Assembly (NCBI GenBank): GCA_026967495.1 | Contig: CP114060.1 | Location: forward strand, 3,658,001 to 3,722,000 | DNA length: 64,000 nt | Origin: Rouxiella badensis | Lineage (GTDB): Bacteria; Pseudomonadota; Gammaproteobacteria; Enterobacterales; Enterobacteriaceae | Direction: 5' to 3' | Part shown: positions 47,601 through 59,900 of the stretch, one piece after another | Numbering within the stretch: the stretch's first letter is position 1 | Layout of the letters: every line of letters begins with the position of its first letter | Made by a program: the position numbers and the translations under genes | The notes under the pieces: model-generated | Told to the model about the DNA's origin: nothing | What the model saw: only the letters and a program-made list of their open reading frames with translations | Database searches by the model: none

Positions 47601-50346
47601 ATACCCCAGTGCGACGCCGTCGCCGCCAATGTACAACTCGCCGACCGCACCTAATGGCACCGGCTGCTGGTGTTTATCCAGCACATAGGTGCGGGTGTTG
47701 CCAATAGGACGCCCAATGGGAATACCGGTAGAATTGGCGGAGGCCGCATCAATCGGGTAGGTCGTCGCGAAGGTGGTGGTTTCGGTCGGGCCATAGCCGT
47801 TAACCAGCTTCGCTGCAGGAGACGCACGCAGTACCTGAGCGATAATCGTCGGGTCGAGTGCGTCTCCGCCGACAAACAGCGAGGTGAACTGCGGGATAAC
47901 CGGTGCCAGCTCGCTATAAAGCTGGTTGAACAAGCCCACCGTCAACCACATCTGGTTCACGTCATGCTGCCTGAGCACGCGCACCAGCGCGGCCGGAGAC
48001 AGCAAGGTATCCTGCGGGATAACCACGCAGGCCCCGCCGGTCAGGAGCGGTGCCCAAATCTCCAGCGTACTGGCGTCAAAGGCGGTGTTGGCCGCCAGCG
48101 CCATACGGTTGCCCGGCTCGAAAACGCCCACGCCGCTATTAATCACCAAACGATTCACCGCACGGTGCGGCACCATGACGCCCTTGGGTAACCCGGTCGA
48201 GCCGGAGGTGTAGATGATATAAGCCGCCTGGCTGGCAGAACTCGGGACCACGACAGGCGTGCTACTGGCACGCGCAACTTCATCGCTTTCAACGTCAATC
48301 ACCGGCAGGCGCAGGCCCGCAGCCAGCGGCTGACGGGCATCGCTTATCACCAGTCGCGCCGCGCAGTCATCAATCATCCAGTTCAGACGCTCCTGCGGGG
48401 CAAGCGGGTCCAGCGGTACGTAGGTCGCGCCCGCCTTGAGAATGGCCAGCGTCGCAGCCAGCAAGGCGCTGCCGCGCGGCAGCAGCAGGGCCACACTCTC
48501 CCCGGTTTGACGCCTCGGGCAATTAACGTTGAGGCCAGGCGGTTAGCCTGCTGGTTCAGTTCGAAGTAGCTTAGCTGCGTGTCACCGTCAATCACCGCAA
48601 CGGCCGCAGGGGTACGGGCAGCCTGCTGCTCGAACAGGCGATGCACGGTCTCATTCGACGGATAAGACGCCGCGGTATTATTCCAGTCGACCAGCAGTTT
48701 ACGGCGCTCACCGGCAGGCAGGATTTCCAGCGCCGACATCGGCAGCGCCGGGCTGCTGTCCAACGCCTGCGCCAGACTTTTCATAGTCTGCTGGAGATAG
48801 CCCATGATGCGTTCGGCGGAGAACTCTGGCACCGCGAGCACGTTGAGTCGCAGCGTATCGCCAAAGTCATCCACCGAGACCGTCAGCGGATAATCGGTCC
48901 GCTCCTCGAAGCCGTGCCACTCCACCGCATCGCGTTCGCCGGTCGTATCGACGTACTCATCCTCCGCCTGCTGGTTGTGGCGATAGTTAAACAGCACGTT
49001 GAACAAAGGCGTTGGCGGCGCAATCCCGCTACAGCGCTGGGCCAAACCGAGCGACGCATGCTCACACTCCAGCAAGGCAGCCAAACGTTTATGCGTTTCG
49101 CGCACGCTTTCTTCGACGCCCACGTTGCCGAGGTCAAGACGGAGGGGCAGCGTATTGATGAACGGCCCCATAATCTGATTGGCCCCCTCGCCCGCCTGCA
49201 AACGGCCCAGCAGGATGGTACCCATTACCACCGTATCGCTGTCGCTGGCGCGCGCCATGACCTGTCCCCAAACCAGATGACAGAGGCTGCCCATGCTGAC
49301 GCCAAGACGGCGCGCGTGGGCACGCAGGCGGTCAACCAGGGTCGCGTCGACATTGCGGCGAAGTTCGACCACCGTCGCGTTGTCTACCGCCACGTTCGCG
49401 ACGCCAAACGGCAGCGTAGGCGCGTCAATATCGCTCAGCATCGCGCGAAAGAACTGCTCGTGCTGGGCCTCGGAGGCCGATGACCGTATTTTGGCAATCA
49501 GGCGGCGGAACGGCGGTGGCGCAGGTAACAACTGCCCACGCCCGAGCATAAAGGCGCGGATATCCTGGATCATTATCTGCAACGAGGCGATATCGTCGAT
49601 CAGGTGGTGTTGCAACATGATCATTTCCCAGCGCCCGCTGTGCGGGTCCTGGGCGGTAAATAGGCTCAGCAGCGGTGCCTGAGTCAAATCAACACGGTAG
49701 TGCGCCGGGTCATAGCGCTTGACCAACTGGTCCATCACTGGGCCATTGGCCGGGTCGAGCTCAACCTCGGTTAACTGCACGGGCGCATGACGCAACACCA
49801 CCTGCGCCGAGGTCGACAGTCCCTGCCAGAGAAACGCGGTACGCAGAATATCGTGTCGATTAATGGTCTGCTGAACGGCCTCGACGTACTGCACCAGCAC
49901 CTCACGGTTTGCCAGCGAGACCTTGGCGAACTGGAGATAGGGATCCCCTTTACCGCTCAGCCGATGCAGGAAGAGAATGCCCTCCTGCAACGGCGTCAGG
50001 GCGTAAATATCCTGCACGTTCGCTACGCCGCCTGGAATCTGGGCGACAATGTGCGCGATATCGTCCGGCGTCAGGTCAATCAGCGGCAGCATATCCGGCG
50101 TCAGGTGGGTCGTCTGTGGAGTTATCACATTCACCGGCACGTGTGAACCGCCACCTCCCCCTGAGAGGAGAAATCTCTCCCCTGTTGCAGGGCATCGACA
50201 AGAGCCGGTTTGTGCTCTCGCAGTGCCGTCTTGATATCAGGGGTCAGAGACCCCTTGGCTGCCTTGATGACCAGAGATTCGCCATCAAGCGACAAGGCAA
50301 TGTTGGCCTCGTCAAGTGCCTGCAAAAGGTCATCAAAATCCATCAT
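44664..50346 (-). CDS. NRPS3: docking-C-A(Val-like)-PCP-C-TE (two frame breaks)
   Basis: About 1,894 residues after repair. A TubC-type docking domain opens the protein (MMDFDDLLQALDEANIALSLDGE, residues 1-55). C1 (HHLIDD) follows, then an A domain whose 10-residue code reads DALWFGGTFK, close to valine codes (DAFWIGGTFK). PCP (MGGHSILA) is near residue 1097, a second C (HHIACD) near 1284, and a type I thioesterase (LLGHSFGGQ) near 1705. There is no A or PCP between the second C and TE. Breaks: a G5 run at about 50157-50161 separating the docking domain, and a G4 run near 48505, each repaired by one base. The start ATG overlaps the NRPS2 stop (ATGA), so they are coupled. Confidence 0.9.
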
Positions 50347-53300
50347 ATTCTCATCTCATCGAGTTCAACGGTACGCTCAGACAGCTCTGCCAGGGTCGGG
50401 CTTTCGAACAACGCGCGGATCTCGATACTTAAATCGCGCTGGCGCAGATGCTCCATCAGCTGCACGGCCAACAGAGAATGTCCCCCCAGTTCGAAGAAAT
50501 TGTCGTGACGACCGATACGCTCCACGCCCAGCAGCGCCTGCCACAGCTCTGCCATAGCAATCTCGACATCGCCCTGCGGCGCGGCGTAGGTGCGGCGGAA
50601 GAAAGAGGAGTCATCGGGCAATGGCAACGCTTTGCGGTCCAGCTTGCCGTTAGCGGTGAGCGGAAGTTGATCAAGTTTGACGAAGGCGGCGGGCACCATG
50701 TAATCCGGCAACTGGGCGGCCAGGCTGTTTCGCCACTGTGCGATGCGCTCAGACGTACTCAGGCCTTCTGCGTCTGCGCGGGCGTCGAGCACCACATAAG
50801 CCACCAGACGCAGGTCGCCTTGCGCATCATCACGGGCTACCACCACGGCTTCACGAATGGCCGGCTGTTTCTGCAACGCGGCGTCAATCTCGCCCAGTTC
50901 GATGCGGAAACCGCGGATCTTGACCTGATTGTCGTTACGTCCGAGATACTCGATGTCACCGTTATGCAGGTAGCGCGCCAGGTCACCGGTGCGGTACATA
51001 CGAGCGTTGGCATCCGAGGCAAACGGGTCTCTGATAAAGCGCTCAGCCGTCAGGTCCGGACGGTTGAGATAGCCACGCGCTACGCCTACGCCGCCGATAT
51101 ACAGCTCACCCGCCACGCCGAGTGGAACCGGGCGCTGGTGCTGGTCGAGCAAGTAAATACGCAGGTTGGCGATAGGACGCCCAATCGGCACAATCGCCGT
51201 CGCCGGTAAATCTTTGGGGCAGGTCCAGGCCGTCACGTCGATAGCCGCTTCGGTCGGCCCATAAAGGTTGTGCACCGCCGTATCAGGCAGCACGCGGTGG
51301 CAGGTGGCAACGCTTGCCGAACTCAGGGCCTCACCGCTGCACACGATGCGGCGCAGATAGCGGCAGGCCGTCGCGCCGTCGCTGGCCAGGAACAGATTCA
51401 GCATCGACGGAACAAAGTGGATGGTGGTGATGTTGTTCGCCTGAATAACCTGTGCGAGCGCCTGCGTATCTTTGTGCGCGCCCGGAGGGGCTACCACCAG
51501 CGTTGCCCCGACGGAAAGCGGCCAGAAGAACTCCCACACCGAAACGTCAAAGCTGAAGGTGGTTTTCTGCAATACCGCATCGCTGCTGTCGAGCTGATAG
51601 GCATCCTGCATCCACTGCAGGCGGTTGATCAGACCACGGTGTTCGTTTTCCACACCCTTTGGCTTACCGGTCGAGCCAGAGGTGTAAATAACGTAGGCAA
51701 GATTGTGCGACGTCAGGCCCAGTTCGGCAGGCGATAACGGCTCGATGGGCAGCGAAGAGGTTGCCAGAGACTCGGCGTCAAGGTCAAAGGTCACAACACC
51801 GGTCGTATCTAGCCCGGCGGTGATTTCGCGCCCGCGTTTGTCGAGCAACAGCAGCTTCGGCGCGGAGTCTTGCAGGATATAGGATAGGCGGTCTACCGGG
51901 TAATCAGGGTCAAGCGGCACATAGGCGCCCCCGGCCTTGATAATCCCCATCAGGCCAACCACCATCTCGATGCTGCGGTCCAGACAGATAGCCACGCGAT
52001 CGTCCGGTTTTACCCCTTTTTGGTGTAAGAAGTGCGCCAGTTGGTTGGACAAGGCATCCAGCTCGGCGTAGCTCAGTTTGCGATTCCCAAAGCGCAACGC
52101 AACCGCGGAAGGCGTGCGTTTTACCTGCTCCTCGAACATCTGGTGGGTATAGGCAACCTCAGGATAAACCTTGGCAGTGTCGTTCCATTCATTCAGCAAC
52201 AGATGGCGTTCTGCGGCAGGCAGAATATTGATCTGCTGCATCGGCGTGTTGGGGGCTTCGTCCAGCGCTTTGGCGATATTTTCAAGCGCGTGCTGCATAT
52301 AGGCAAACAGCAACTCGGGATCCAGTGAATCGACCACCTGAATATTCAGGCCGAGCGCTGTGCCATAGTCGTCAACGGAGAGCGTTATCGGATAGGTGGT
52401 ACGCTCTTCAAAGCCGTCCCACTGGTCTGCCTCAGGGACCACGAAATCCAGCGATTTACTCTCTGATTCGCGGTTATGGCGATAGTTGAACAGCGTATTG
52501 AACAGCGGCGTTGAGCCGGTGATGCCGCTGCAACGCAGTGCCAGCGCCAATGACGCATGCTCGTGGCTGAGCAGTTCGGCCAAACGTTTATGCGTTGCAC
52601 GCACACTTTCCTCAACGCTCGCGCCGTACATATCCAGACGCAGTGGCAGGGTGTTGATGAAAGGCCCCATGATCTGGTCTGCGCCTTCACCGGCGTGCAT
52701 ACGGCCAAACAAAATGGTCCCGAATACCACCGAGTCCTGACCGCTGATGCAGGCCAGCACCTGCCCCCACGCCAGATGGCAGATACTGCCGAGGCTAACG
52801 CCCAGACGACGCGCATAGCCGCGCAGCACGTCGTTGAGACGCTGTGGCACCTTGCGCGTGACCTCAATAATTTCGGAGTCATCGAGCAGATTGACTAGAC
52901 CATAGAGTGCGGTCGGCTCATCGATATCACCTAAGGTCGAGCGGAAATAACGCTCGTGCTCTTCCGGGCTTTTGCCCAAACGGACCTGGGCAATCAGACG
53001 ACGGAACGGCTGCGCCTCTGGCAGCGTATGGCCGCGCCCTGCCAGGAAGGTGTGGATTTCGGCAGACAGGATCAGTACCGAAGTGATGTCATCAATCAGG
53101 TGATGCAGAACGCGGAACATTTCCCAGCGCTCATTGCGCCTGTCGTAAGCCACGAAGGCGTGCAGCAGCGGCGGTTTAGCCAAATCGATGCTGTAGTGTG
53201 AGGGGTCGAAACGCGCGGCCAACTGCTCGGCAATCGGGCCGTTCGCCGGGTCCAGCTCAACGTCCAGCACGTGCAGTTTTGCGCGGCGTTGCACCACCTG

Positions 53301-53834
53301 ACACGGCGTGGAGACGCCTTCCCAGTAAAAACCGGTACGCATGATGTCGTGACGGTCGATAACCTGCTGCACCGCCGCCAGATAGTTATCAACTTTTTCG
53401 CGGCTATCGAAGGTCATCTGACCGGTTTGCAGATACGGGTCACCCTTGCTCGCCAGCATGTGGTGGAACAAGATCCCTTCCTGCAACGGGGCCAGCGAAT
53501 AGATGTCCTGAATATTGCTGACGCCGCCCGGCACCTGATCGACCACCTGATCGATGTCCTTCTGCGTAAAATCAATCAATGGCAGCAGCTCAGGCGTGAT
53601 AGTGGTCGTCTCGGGGGTAATCTTGTTCGCCGGAACCACCACCTCAAAGGCGTTGGACAGGCGTTTGCCGTTGCGCAGCGCGGTCACCATCGTTGTCTTG
53701 TGCTCACGAAGCGCACTTTTAATCTCACTGGTAAGCGCACCCTTGGCTGCCGTGATAACCAAATCCTCGTTATCCAGCGAGATCGAGATTTTTGCCTCTT
53801 CCAGAGTCAGCAGTAACTGGTCGAAATCGCTCAT
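50343..53834 (-). CDS. NRPS2: docking-C-A(Ser)-PCP
   Basis: 1,163 residues, unbroken. ATG 53834 (MSDFDQLLLTLEEAKISIS) has GGAG upstream; the frame extends to 54002 but that part is the tail of NRPS1. Order: TubC-like docking domain (1-60), C with HHLIDDITS near 248, A with YTSGSTGKPKG near 720, PCP with LGGHSLLA near 1118. The A-domain code reads DVWHVSLIDK, one residue from the serine code DVWHLSLIDK, so serine is confidently predicted. The C domain opens with LFHHMLASKGD, close to the HH[I/L]xxxxGD signature of dual epimerisation/condensation domains. Confidence 0.93.
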   Translation of the reverse strand: MSDFDQLLLTLEEAKISISLDNEDLVITAAKGALTSEIKSALREHKTTMVTALRNGKRLSNAFEVVVPANKITPETTTITPELLPLIDFTQKDIDQVVDQVPGGVSNIQDIYSLAPLQEGILFHHMLASKGDPYLQTGQMTFDSREKVDNYLAAVQQVIDRHDIMRTGFYWEGVSTPCQVVQRRAKLHVLDVELDPANGPIAEQLAARFDPSHYSIDLAKPPLLHAFVAYDRRNERWEMFRVLHHLIDDITSVLILSAEIHTFLAGRGHTLPEAQPFRRLIAQVRLGKSPEEHERYFRSTLGDIDEPTALYGLVNLLDDSEIIEVTRKVPQRLNDVLRGYARRLGVSLGSICHLAWGQVLACISGQDSVVFGTILFGRMHAGEGADQIMGPFINTLPLRLDMYGASVEESVRATHKRLAELLSHEHASLALALRCSGITGSTPLFNTLFNYRHNRESESKSLDFVVPEADQWDGFEERTTYPITLSVDDYGTALGLNIQVVDSLDPELLFAYMQHALENIAKALDEAPNTPMQQINILPAAERHLLLNEWNDTAKVYPEVAYTHQMFEEQVKRTPSAVALRFGNRKLSYAELDALSNQLAHFLHQKGVKPDDRVAICLDRSIEMVVGLMGIIKAGGAYVPLDPDYPVDRLSYILQDSAPKLLLLDKRGREITAGLDTTGVVTFDLDAESLATSSLPIEPLSPAELGLTSHNLAYVIYTSGSTGKPKGVENEHRGLINRLQWMQDAYQLDSSDAVLQKTTFSFDVSVWEFFWPLSVGATLVVAPPGAHKDTQALAQVIQANNITTIHFVPSMLNLFLASDGATACRYLRRIVCSGEALSSASVATCHRVLPDTAVHNLYGPTEAAIDVTAWTCPKDLPATAIVPIGRPIANLRIYLLDQHQRPVPLGVAGELYIGGVGVARGYLNRPDLTAERFIRDPFASDANARMYRTGDLARYLHNGDIEYLGRNDNQVKIRGFRIELGEIDAALQKQPAIREAVVVARDDAQGDLRLVAYVVLDARADAEGLSTSERIAQWRNSLAAQLPDYMVPAAFVKLDQLPLTANGKLDRKALPLPDDSSFFRRTYAAPQGDVEIAMAELWQALLGVERIGRHDNFFELGGHSLLAVQLMEHLRQRDLSIEIRALFESPTLAELSERTVELDEMRI

Positions 53835-53937
53835 TATTTGTTCTCCATGATAATAGCTTCTATGCGAGGGTGTTTTGCGTAATGCAAGGTGATGCAACAG
53901 GCACTGTCGTTTTGCAAAAATATCGGGAATAACGTCT

Positions 53938-56900
53938 TCACAGTCGGGTCTCCGCGAGCTCGATGGTTTTGGCCGCGAGGTCGGCCAAAACAGGCGTATC
54001 AAATAGTGTGCGTATTTCGATGCTGAAGTCCTCTGCGGCGCAGCTGTTCAATCAGGCGTACCGCCAACAGCGAATAGCCGCCGAGTTCGAAAAAGTTGTC
54101 CTGACGGCCAATGTGCTCAATGCCCAGCAACTCTTCCCAAATGGCCGCCATGGTGATTTCCAGCGTGCCCTGCGGTGCCGCATAGGCGCGACGGGTGAAG
54201 GACATCTCATCCGGTGGCACCAGCGCATTGCGGTCAATCTTGCCGTTCGGCGTCAGCGGTAAAGCCTCAAGCATCACGAAGGCCGCGGGAACCATGTAGT
54301 CCGGCAACGCGTCCTGTAGATGCTTACGTAACGCCTTGCGGCCAAACAGCGTCTGAACCATGCCTTTCAGCTTCGCCAGATGCTCCAGCGCCGACAGCGG
54401 ATCTTGTGGCTCAATCCAGTCAATCAGGCAGGCCACCTCGTTCACCCCAATCTCCTGCAACTGCTCTGCCACTGACAGCGCAGACTCCGGCGTACCGATA
54501 AACGACAGCTCGCGGGTATAACGCTTGAACGCGAATTCCAGCATGCTGCGTTTGTCTTCGCCCGGCAGCGATTCGAGATTGATGTTCTGCTCCCTCAGCC
54601 AGCCAGAAAGCAGGCTCAGATGCCCCTCCAGGTAGTCGAAGAACGGCTGCTTAGCCTGGCTTAGCACGGCGTCGAGATGTGCCCCAAGATAGGTGTGGAC
54701 CATCACCGTCACCTTGCCGCTGCGAGGGTCAAATCCGGCTTTTTCTCGTGCGGCACGGTAAAGCGCGATATGGTCAGCGAGCCCATCGATACTTTGAGTG
54801 AGCAGATGAGTGAGCACGTTCGCCCCGCTGCTGCCCGCATACTCGAAGGTTTCCGGCGTACCGGCGGCGGTTAACCAAATCGGCAGCTCCTTCTGGACCG
54901 GCACGGGATAAATCGCCACCGAGACGTCGTGGCCTTGGCTGTCCTGCCGCGTCACGCTGCCGCCCTGCCACAGTGTTTTCAGCTCTTCAATGCCCTGACG
55001 CATCACGTCCCGACGGGGGCCGTAGTTTTGCGGAGCCAGCACGAAGTCCTTCTGGTTCCAGCCTGAAGCAATGCCAATCCCGACGCGACCGTTCGACAGG
55101 TTGTCGACTATCGACCAGTTTTCTGCGATGGAAACGGGGTCGTGCAGCGGCAACACCACGCTGCCGGCACGCAGCTTGATGTTGCGGGTTCTGGCCGCCA
55201 GCGAGGCCTGTAATAACGCCGGATTGGCATACAGTCCGCCGACGCTGTGGAAGTGTCGCTCCGGCGTCCACACGGCGGTGAAGCCGTGTTTATCACCAAA
55301 CTCTGCCGCCTCGGCGTAATCGCGATATCCGCGCTGGGCATCGGTATGGGCACCAAAGAAGAACAGGCTAAAATCAAGGCTGGTGCTTTCAACCGGAACG
55401 TCTTCTGCTCTTTCTTCACGGGAACGTGGCACCACATAGGCCACCAGACGCGCCTCACCGGCCATGTCCTCGCGTGCAACGACCACGGCCTCACGCACCA
55501 GCGAATGGCTCACTAAATGCGCCTCGATTTCCTGCAACTCAATCCGATGCCCGCGCAGTTTGAGCTGGCTGTCGGTACGGCCAAGGTAAACCAGGCGTCC
55601 GTCGGCCAAAAACTGTGCGAAATCGCCGGTGCGATAGAGGCGCGCGGCAGAGTCACTTGAAAACGGGTCGGCAATAAAACGCTCGGCGGTCAGTTCGGGA
55701 CGCGCGTGATAGCCCCGTGCAACCCCCTCACCGCCAATGTACAGCTCACCCATCGCCCCCATCGGCACCGGGTTGCCGTGTGCGTCCAGCAGATACACCT
55801 GCGTGTTGGCAATCGGGCGGCCAATCGCCTGGTTGTAGTGCGTGACGTCCTCTGCCTCGACGCGATGACAGGTTGACCAAATAGTGGTTTCGGTTGGTCC
55901 GTACAGGTTCCACAGCGACTCACCAAAAACGTGCAGACGCTGAGCCAAATCCCTTGGCAACGCTTCGCCGCCGCAGAGAATTTTCAACTGCGGATGAGGC
56001 GTTGTATCGGCATCCACCAGCGATCGCCAGGTAGTCGGTGTCGCCTGCATCAGGGTGATCGGGTGAGTGTGCAACAGCTTGAGCAGCGCATGAGGATCCA
56101 TGGCCTGACTGCGGCTCGCCAGCACAATCGACGCGCCGGTCATCAGCGGCAAATAGAGCTCAAGTCCGGCGATATCAAAGGAGATACTGGTGACCGACAG
56201 CAGGCGGTCCTTCGCGGTCAGATTGAACAACGCCTGCATTCCGCTCAGGAAATTAACCACCTGACGATGCTCAACCATCACACCCTTCGGCTTGCCGGTT
56301 GACCCCGAGGTGTAAATCACGTAAGCCAGATGGCGTGGATTCAGGGTGACGACCGCAGGATTGCTGACCGGCAACGCCTCCCAGTGCGGCCCGTCGACGT
56401 CCAGATTGACCACCGTGAGAGTGTTGCCCGGCTGCTCGCCAAACAGCTCACGCCCGCGCCCGTCCACCAACAGCACTTTCGGACTGGCATCGTCGAGAAT
56501 GTAGGCTAATCGTGCCGTCGGATATTCCGGGTCGAGCGGCACGTAAGCGCCGCCAGCCTTAAGCGTGGCCAACAGCGCGATAAGCATTGTTGCGCCACGT
56601 TCGGTGCACACGCCCACCCGCGTATCCGGCGTAATCCCTAATGCGACGAGATAATGGGCCAGGCGATTGGCGCGCTGGTTCAGCTCGGTATAGCTGAGAC
56701 TCACCTCGCCCGCCTGGAGCGCCAGCGCCTGCGGTTGCAGCGTGACCTGCTGCTCGAACAGCTGATGTATGGACGCCGTGGTCGGGAAAGAGACCGCCGT
56801 ATCGTTGCCGGTTTTGAGCAGATGCTGACGTTCTTGCGACGGCAGAATCTCGAGCTCATACAGCGGTATTTGCGCCGGGGAAGGCGGAATATCGGCCTCA

Positions 56901-59900
56901 AGCGCCGCCACCAGACTCAGCAGGCTTTGCTGGAAGTAGCCAAACAGGCGTTCGCTGGAGAGTGACGGCAGAGTCTGCACGCTGATGTCCATCGCCTCGC
57001 CAAAATCATCTACCGAGGCGGTGATCGGATAGTTTGTCCGCTCCTCAAAGCCGTGCCAAACCACGCCGTCGAATTCGATATCCCCCAGCACATCCACCTC
57101 GGTAGGACGGTTGTGACGGTAGTTGAATACCGAGCTGAACATCGGCGTCGGAGGCGCTATCCCACTGCCTTGCTGCGCCAGCGACAACGTCGCGTGCTCG
57201 TGTTTGATAAGCGCGGTGAGGCGCTTATGCGTCTGGCGAACGGCATCGACGGCCCCGATGCCACCCACCTCAAGACGCAGCGGCAGCGTATTGATGCAAG
57301 GACCCAGAATCTTATCGCTGTCCTTGCCCTGCATCCGCCCTGAAAGCACCGTGCCCAGCACCACCGTGTCGCGTCCACTGGCTGCGCCCAGCACGCGCGC
57401 CCAGCTTAGATGACACAGGCTGCTCAGGCTGACCCCGAGACGGCGAGCCTGATGACGTAAACGCTCTGCCAACGGTGCCGCAAGCGGTTTACGGGTTTCG
57501 GTGATGCGCTGCCCGTGAAGGTGACCGGTTTTGAGATTAAACGGCATCGTCGGTTCTTCAATGTCCGCCAGCATCTCGGCAAAAAAGGCCCGCTGCTGTT
57601 GGCCGTCGGCGTGCAGGCGCAGCTGCGCCACGTGTTGACGGAATGCGGTCGCCGGAGGCAGGCTTACGCCGCTACCGCTGAGAAACGCCTGAATATCACC
57701 GAGGATAATCTGCAACGAGGCGAGGTCTTCCACCAGATGGTGGATATACATCAAGGCTTGCCAACGCGCCTGCGTTTCATCATAAGCCACTAATATATGC
57801 AGTAACGGCGGTTGGGTCAGGTCAATGCGGTGGACGTCAGGGTCAAGACGCGCCTTCATCTGCTCTACGACGGCATCGGCATCCAGCTGAAGCTCCTGCA
57901 CATGCAAACGCGCCTGACGCAGGACGACCTGCACCGGCTTCTCCAGCCCTTCCCAGATGAAGGCGGTGCGCAGGATGTCATGGCGTTCAATCACCCGTTG
58001 AAGCGCCGCAAGATAATTATCCAGCGTCTCACGATGGGTAAACGACAAATGTCCACGCTGTAGATAAGGATCGCCCTGCTCCTCGAGCAGGTGGTGGAAG
58101 AGAATGCCTTCCTGTAGCGGTGCCAGCGCATAGATATCCTGAATATTGGCGACGCCTCCCGCGACCCGCGCCACGATGTGGTCTATCTGCGATTGCGTAA
58201 GCGAGACCAACGGAAAATGCTCGGGATGCAGCGCGGTAGTCGACGGCGCAATCAGATTTGCCGGGACGGCAAACGTCGATGCGGCATCCTCTTCCCGCCT
58301 GATGTGTACCGCAAGCTCGGCCAGCACCGGATACGCGAAGACCGTCGGTACATCGGTATACAGGTTCTGCTCAAGCAGTTTCGCCTTCAGCTGCATCGCC
58401 AGCAGCGAATGGCCACCTAGCTCGAAGAAGTTGTCCTGACGACCCACCTGATTAACGCCGAGCAAGGTCTGCCACAGCTTTGCCAGTACGGTTTCCGTTC
58501 CGGCGCGTGGCGCGTCGAAGTCACGCTGAAGGTAAGCGCTGTTATCCGGCAACGGCAGCGCTTTACGGTCAATCTTGCCGTTGGCGGTCAGCGGTAACGA
58601 GTCCATCACCACGAACGCCGCCGGGATCATATAACCAGGCAGCTGGGTGGCGAGCACCTCACGCCACTGCGCAATCACCTCATTCCCGCAAGGTTTTTCC
58701 GCGACGACATAGGCCACCAGACGCGCCTCGCCCGACTCTGGCAACAGACCTATCACGGTGGCTTCCTTGATTTGCGCCAGCGCCGCAATGCGCGACTCGA
58801 TTTCACCGAGACTCGATACGGTAACCGCTCAGCTTGATCTGGTGGTCACGACGCCCGAGGAACTCGATGCGGCCGTCTTCAAACCAGCGCCCAATATCCC
58901 CGGTGCGATAGACCCTAGCGCCCGCCACCCAGGGGTCGGCAATAAACTGCTGGGCCGTCAGCTCAGGGCGATTAACGTAGCCCACCGCGACACCCTCGCC
59001 GCCTATCCAGATTTCGCCCGCCATCCCCGGTGCACAAAGCTGCCCGAAGTTATCGACGACGTACATCCGGGTATTGGCAATCGGTCGCCCGATGCTCAGA
59101 CGACTCTCCTGAGTCTGCTCAAAGCCCCGCATCCATGCCGAGGACATAATAGTGGTTTCGGTCGGACCGTAGCCGTTGATATAGCGACAACGCTCGCTCC
59201 AGCGCTCAATCAGCGCCAGAGTGGGGGCTGAACCGGCAGTGAGCAGCGTCATGCCCTCTGGTACCTGCGCCGGGTCGAGATGCGCCAGATAAGGAGGCGG
59301 GAAGGCCGAAAAACCAATGTCGTTTTCAACCATATACGCCGTCAACGCGGGAGGATTTTGGATAAGCGCATTCGACAGGAGGTGCAGTTCGCAGCCACGC
59401 GTTAGCGTGCCAAAAATCTCCCTGCTGACGCATCGAAGGTATAAGGCGCAAACTGAGTAATGGGCTGCCCGGCGCTGAAAATGCCCAGGTGTTCGCACCA
59501 GGCGCAGAAGTTGATCAGGCTGCGCTGCGCAATCTCGACGCCTTTCGGCGTACCGGTGGTGCCCGAGGTATAGATGATGTAGGCAATGGTGCGTGAATCG
59601 ATGGCGTCAACAGGTTCATCCTGGTCCTCGACCTGAACGAGATAATCATCGACGAACAGCAAAGTGCTGCTCTCTTGCTCGGCGAAGCGGGGAGCATCCG
59701 CCCGCGTCGTCAGCGTCCAGCGTACCTGCGCGTCGTTGATGATAAACGCACGGCGCTCGCTCGGGGCGTCCAGAGCAATCGGGACATAGGCCGCTCCGAG
59801 TTTGATAATCCCCAGCATGGCAGCGATCAGCTCCGGCGACTTGTCCATGCTCAGCACCAGGCGATCGCCCTGAGCGACACCCACGTGGCGCAGCCCGGCG

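Noticed and set aside
48641..49483. 280-codon plus-strand frame inside NRPS3
   Set aside because: Composition (His/Arg/Gln rich) and exact overlap with the C domain show an antisense shadow. Several similar frames occur across the NRPS genes.
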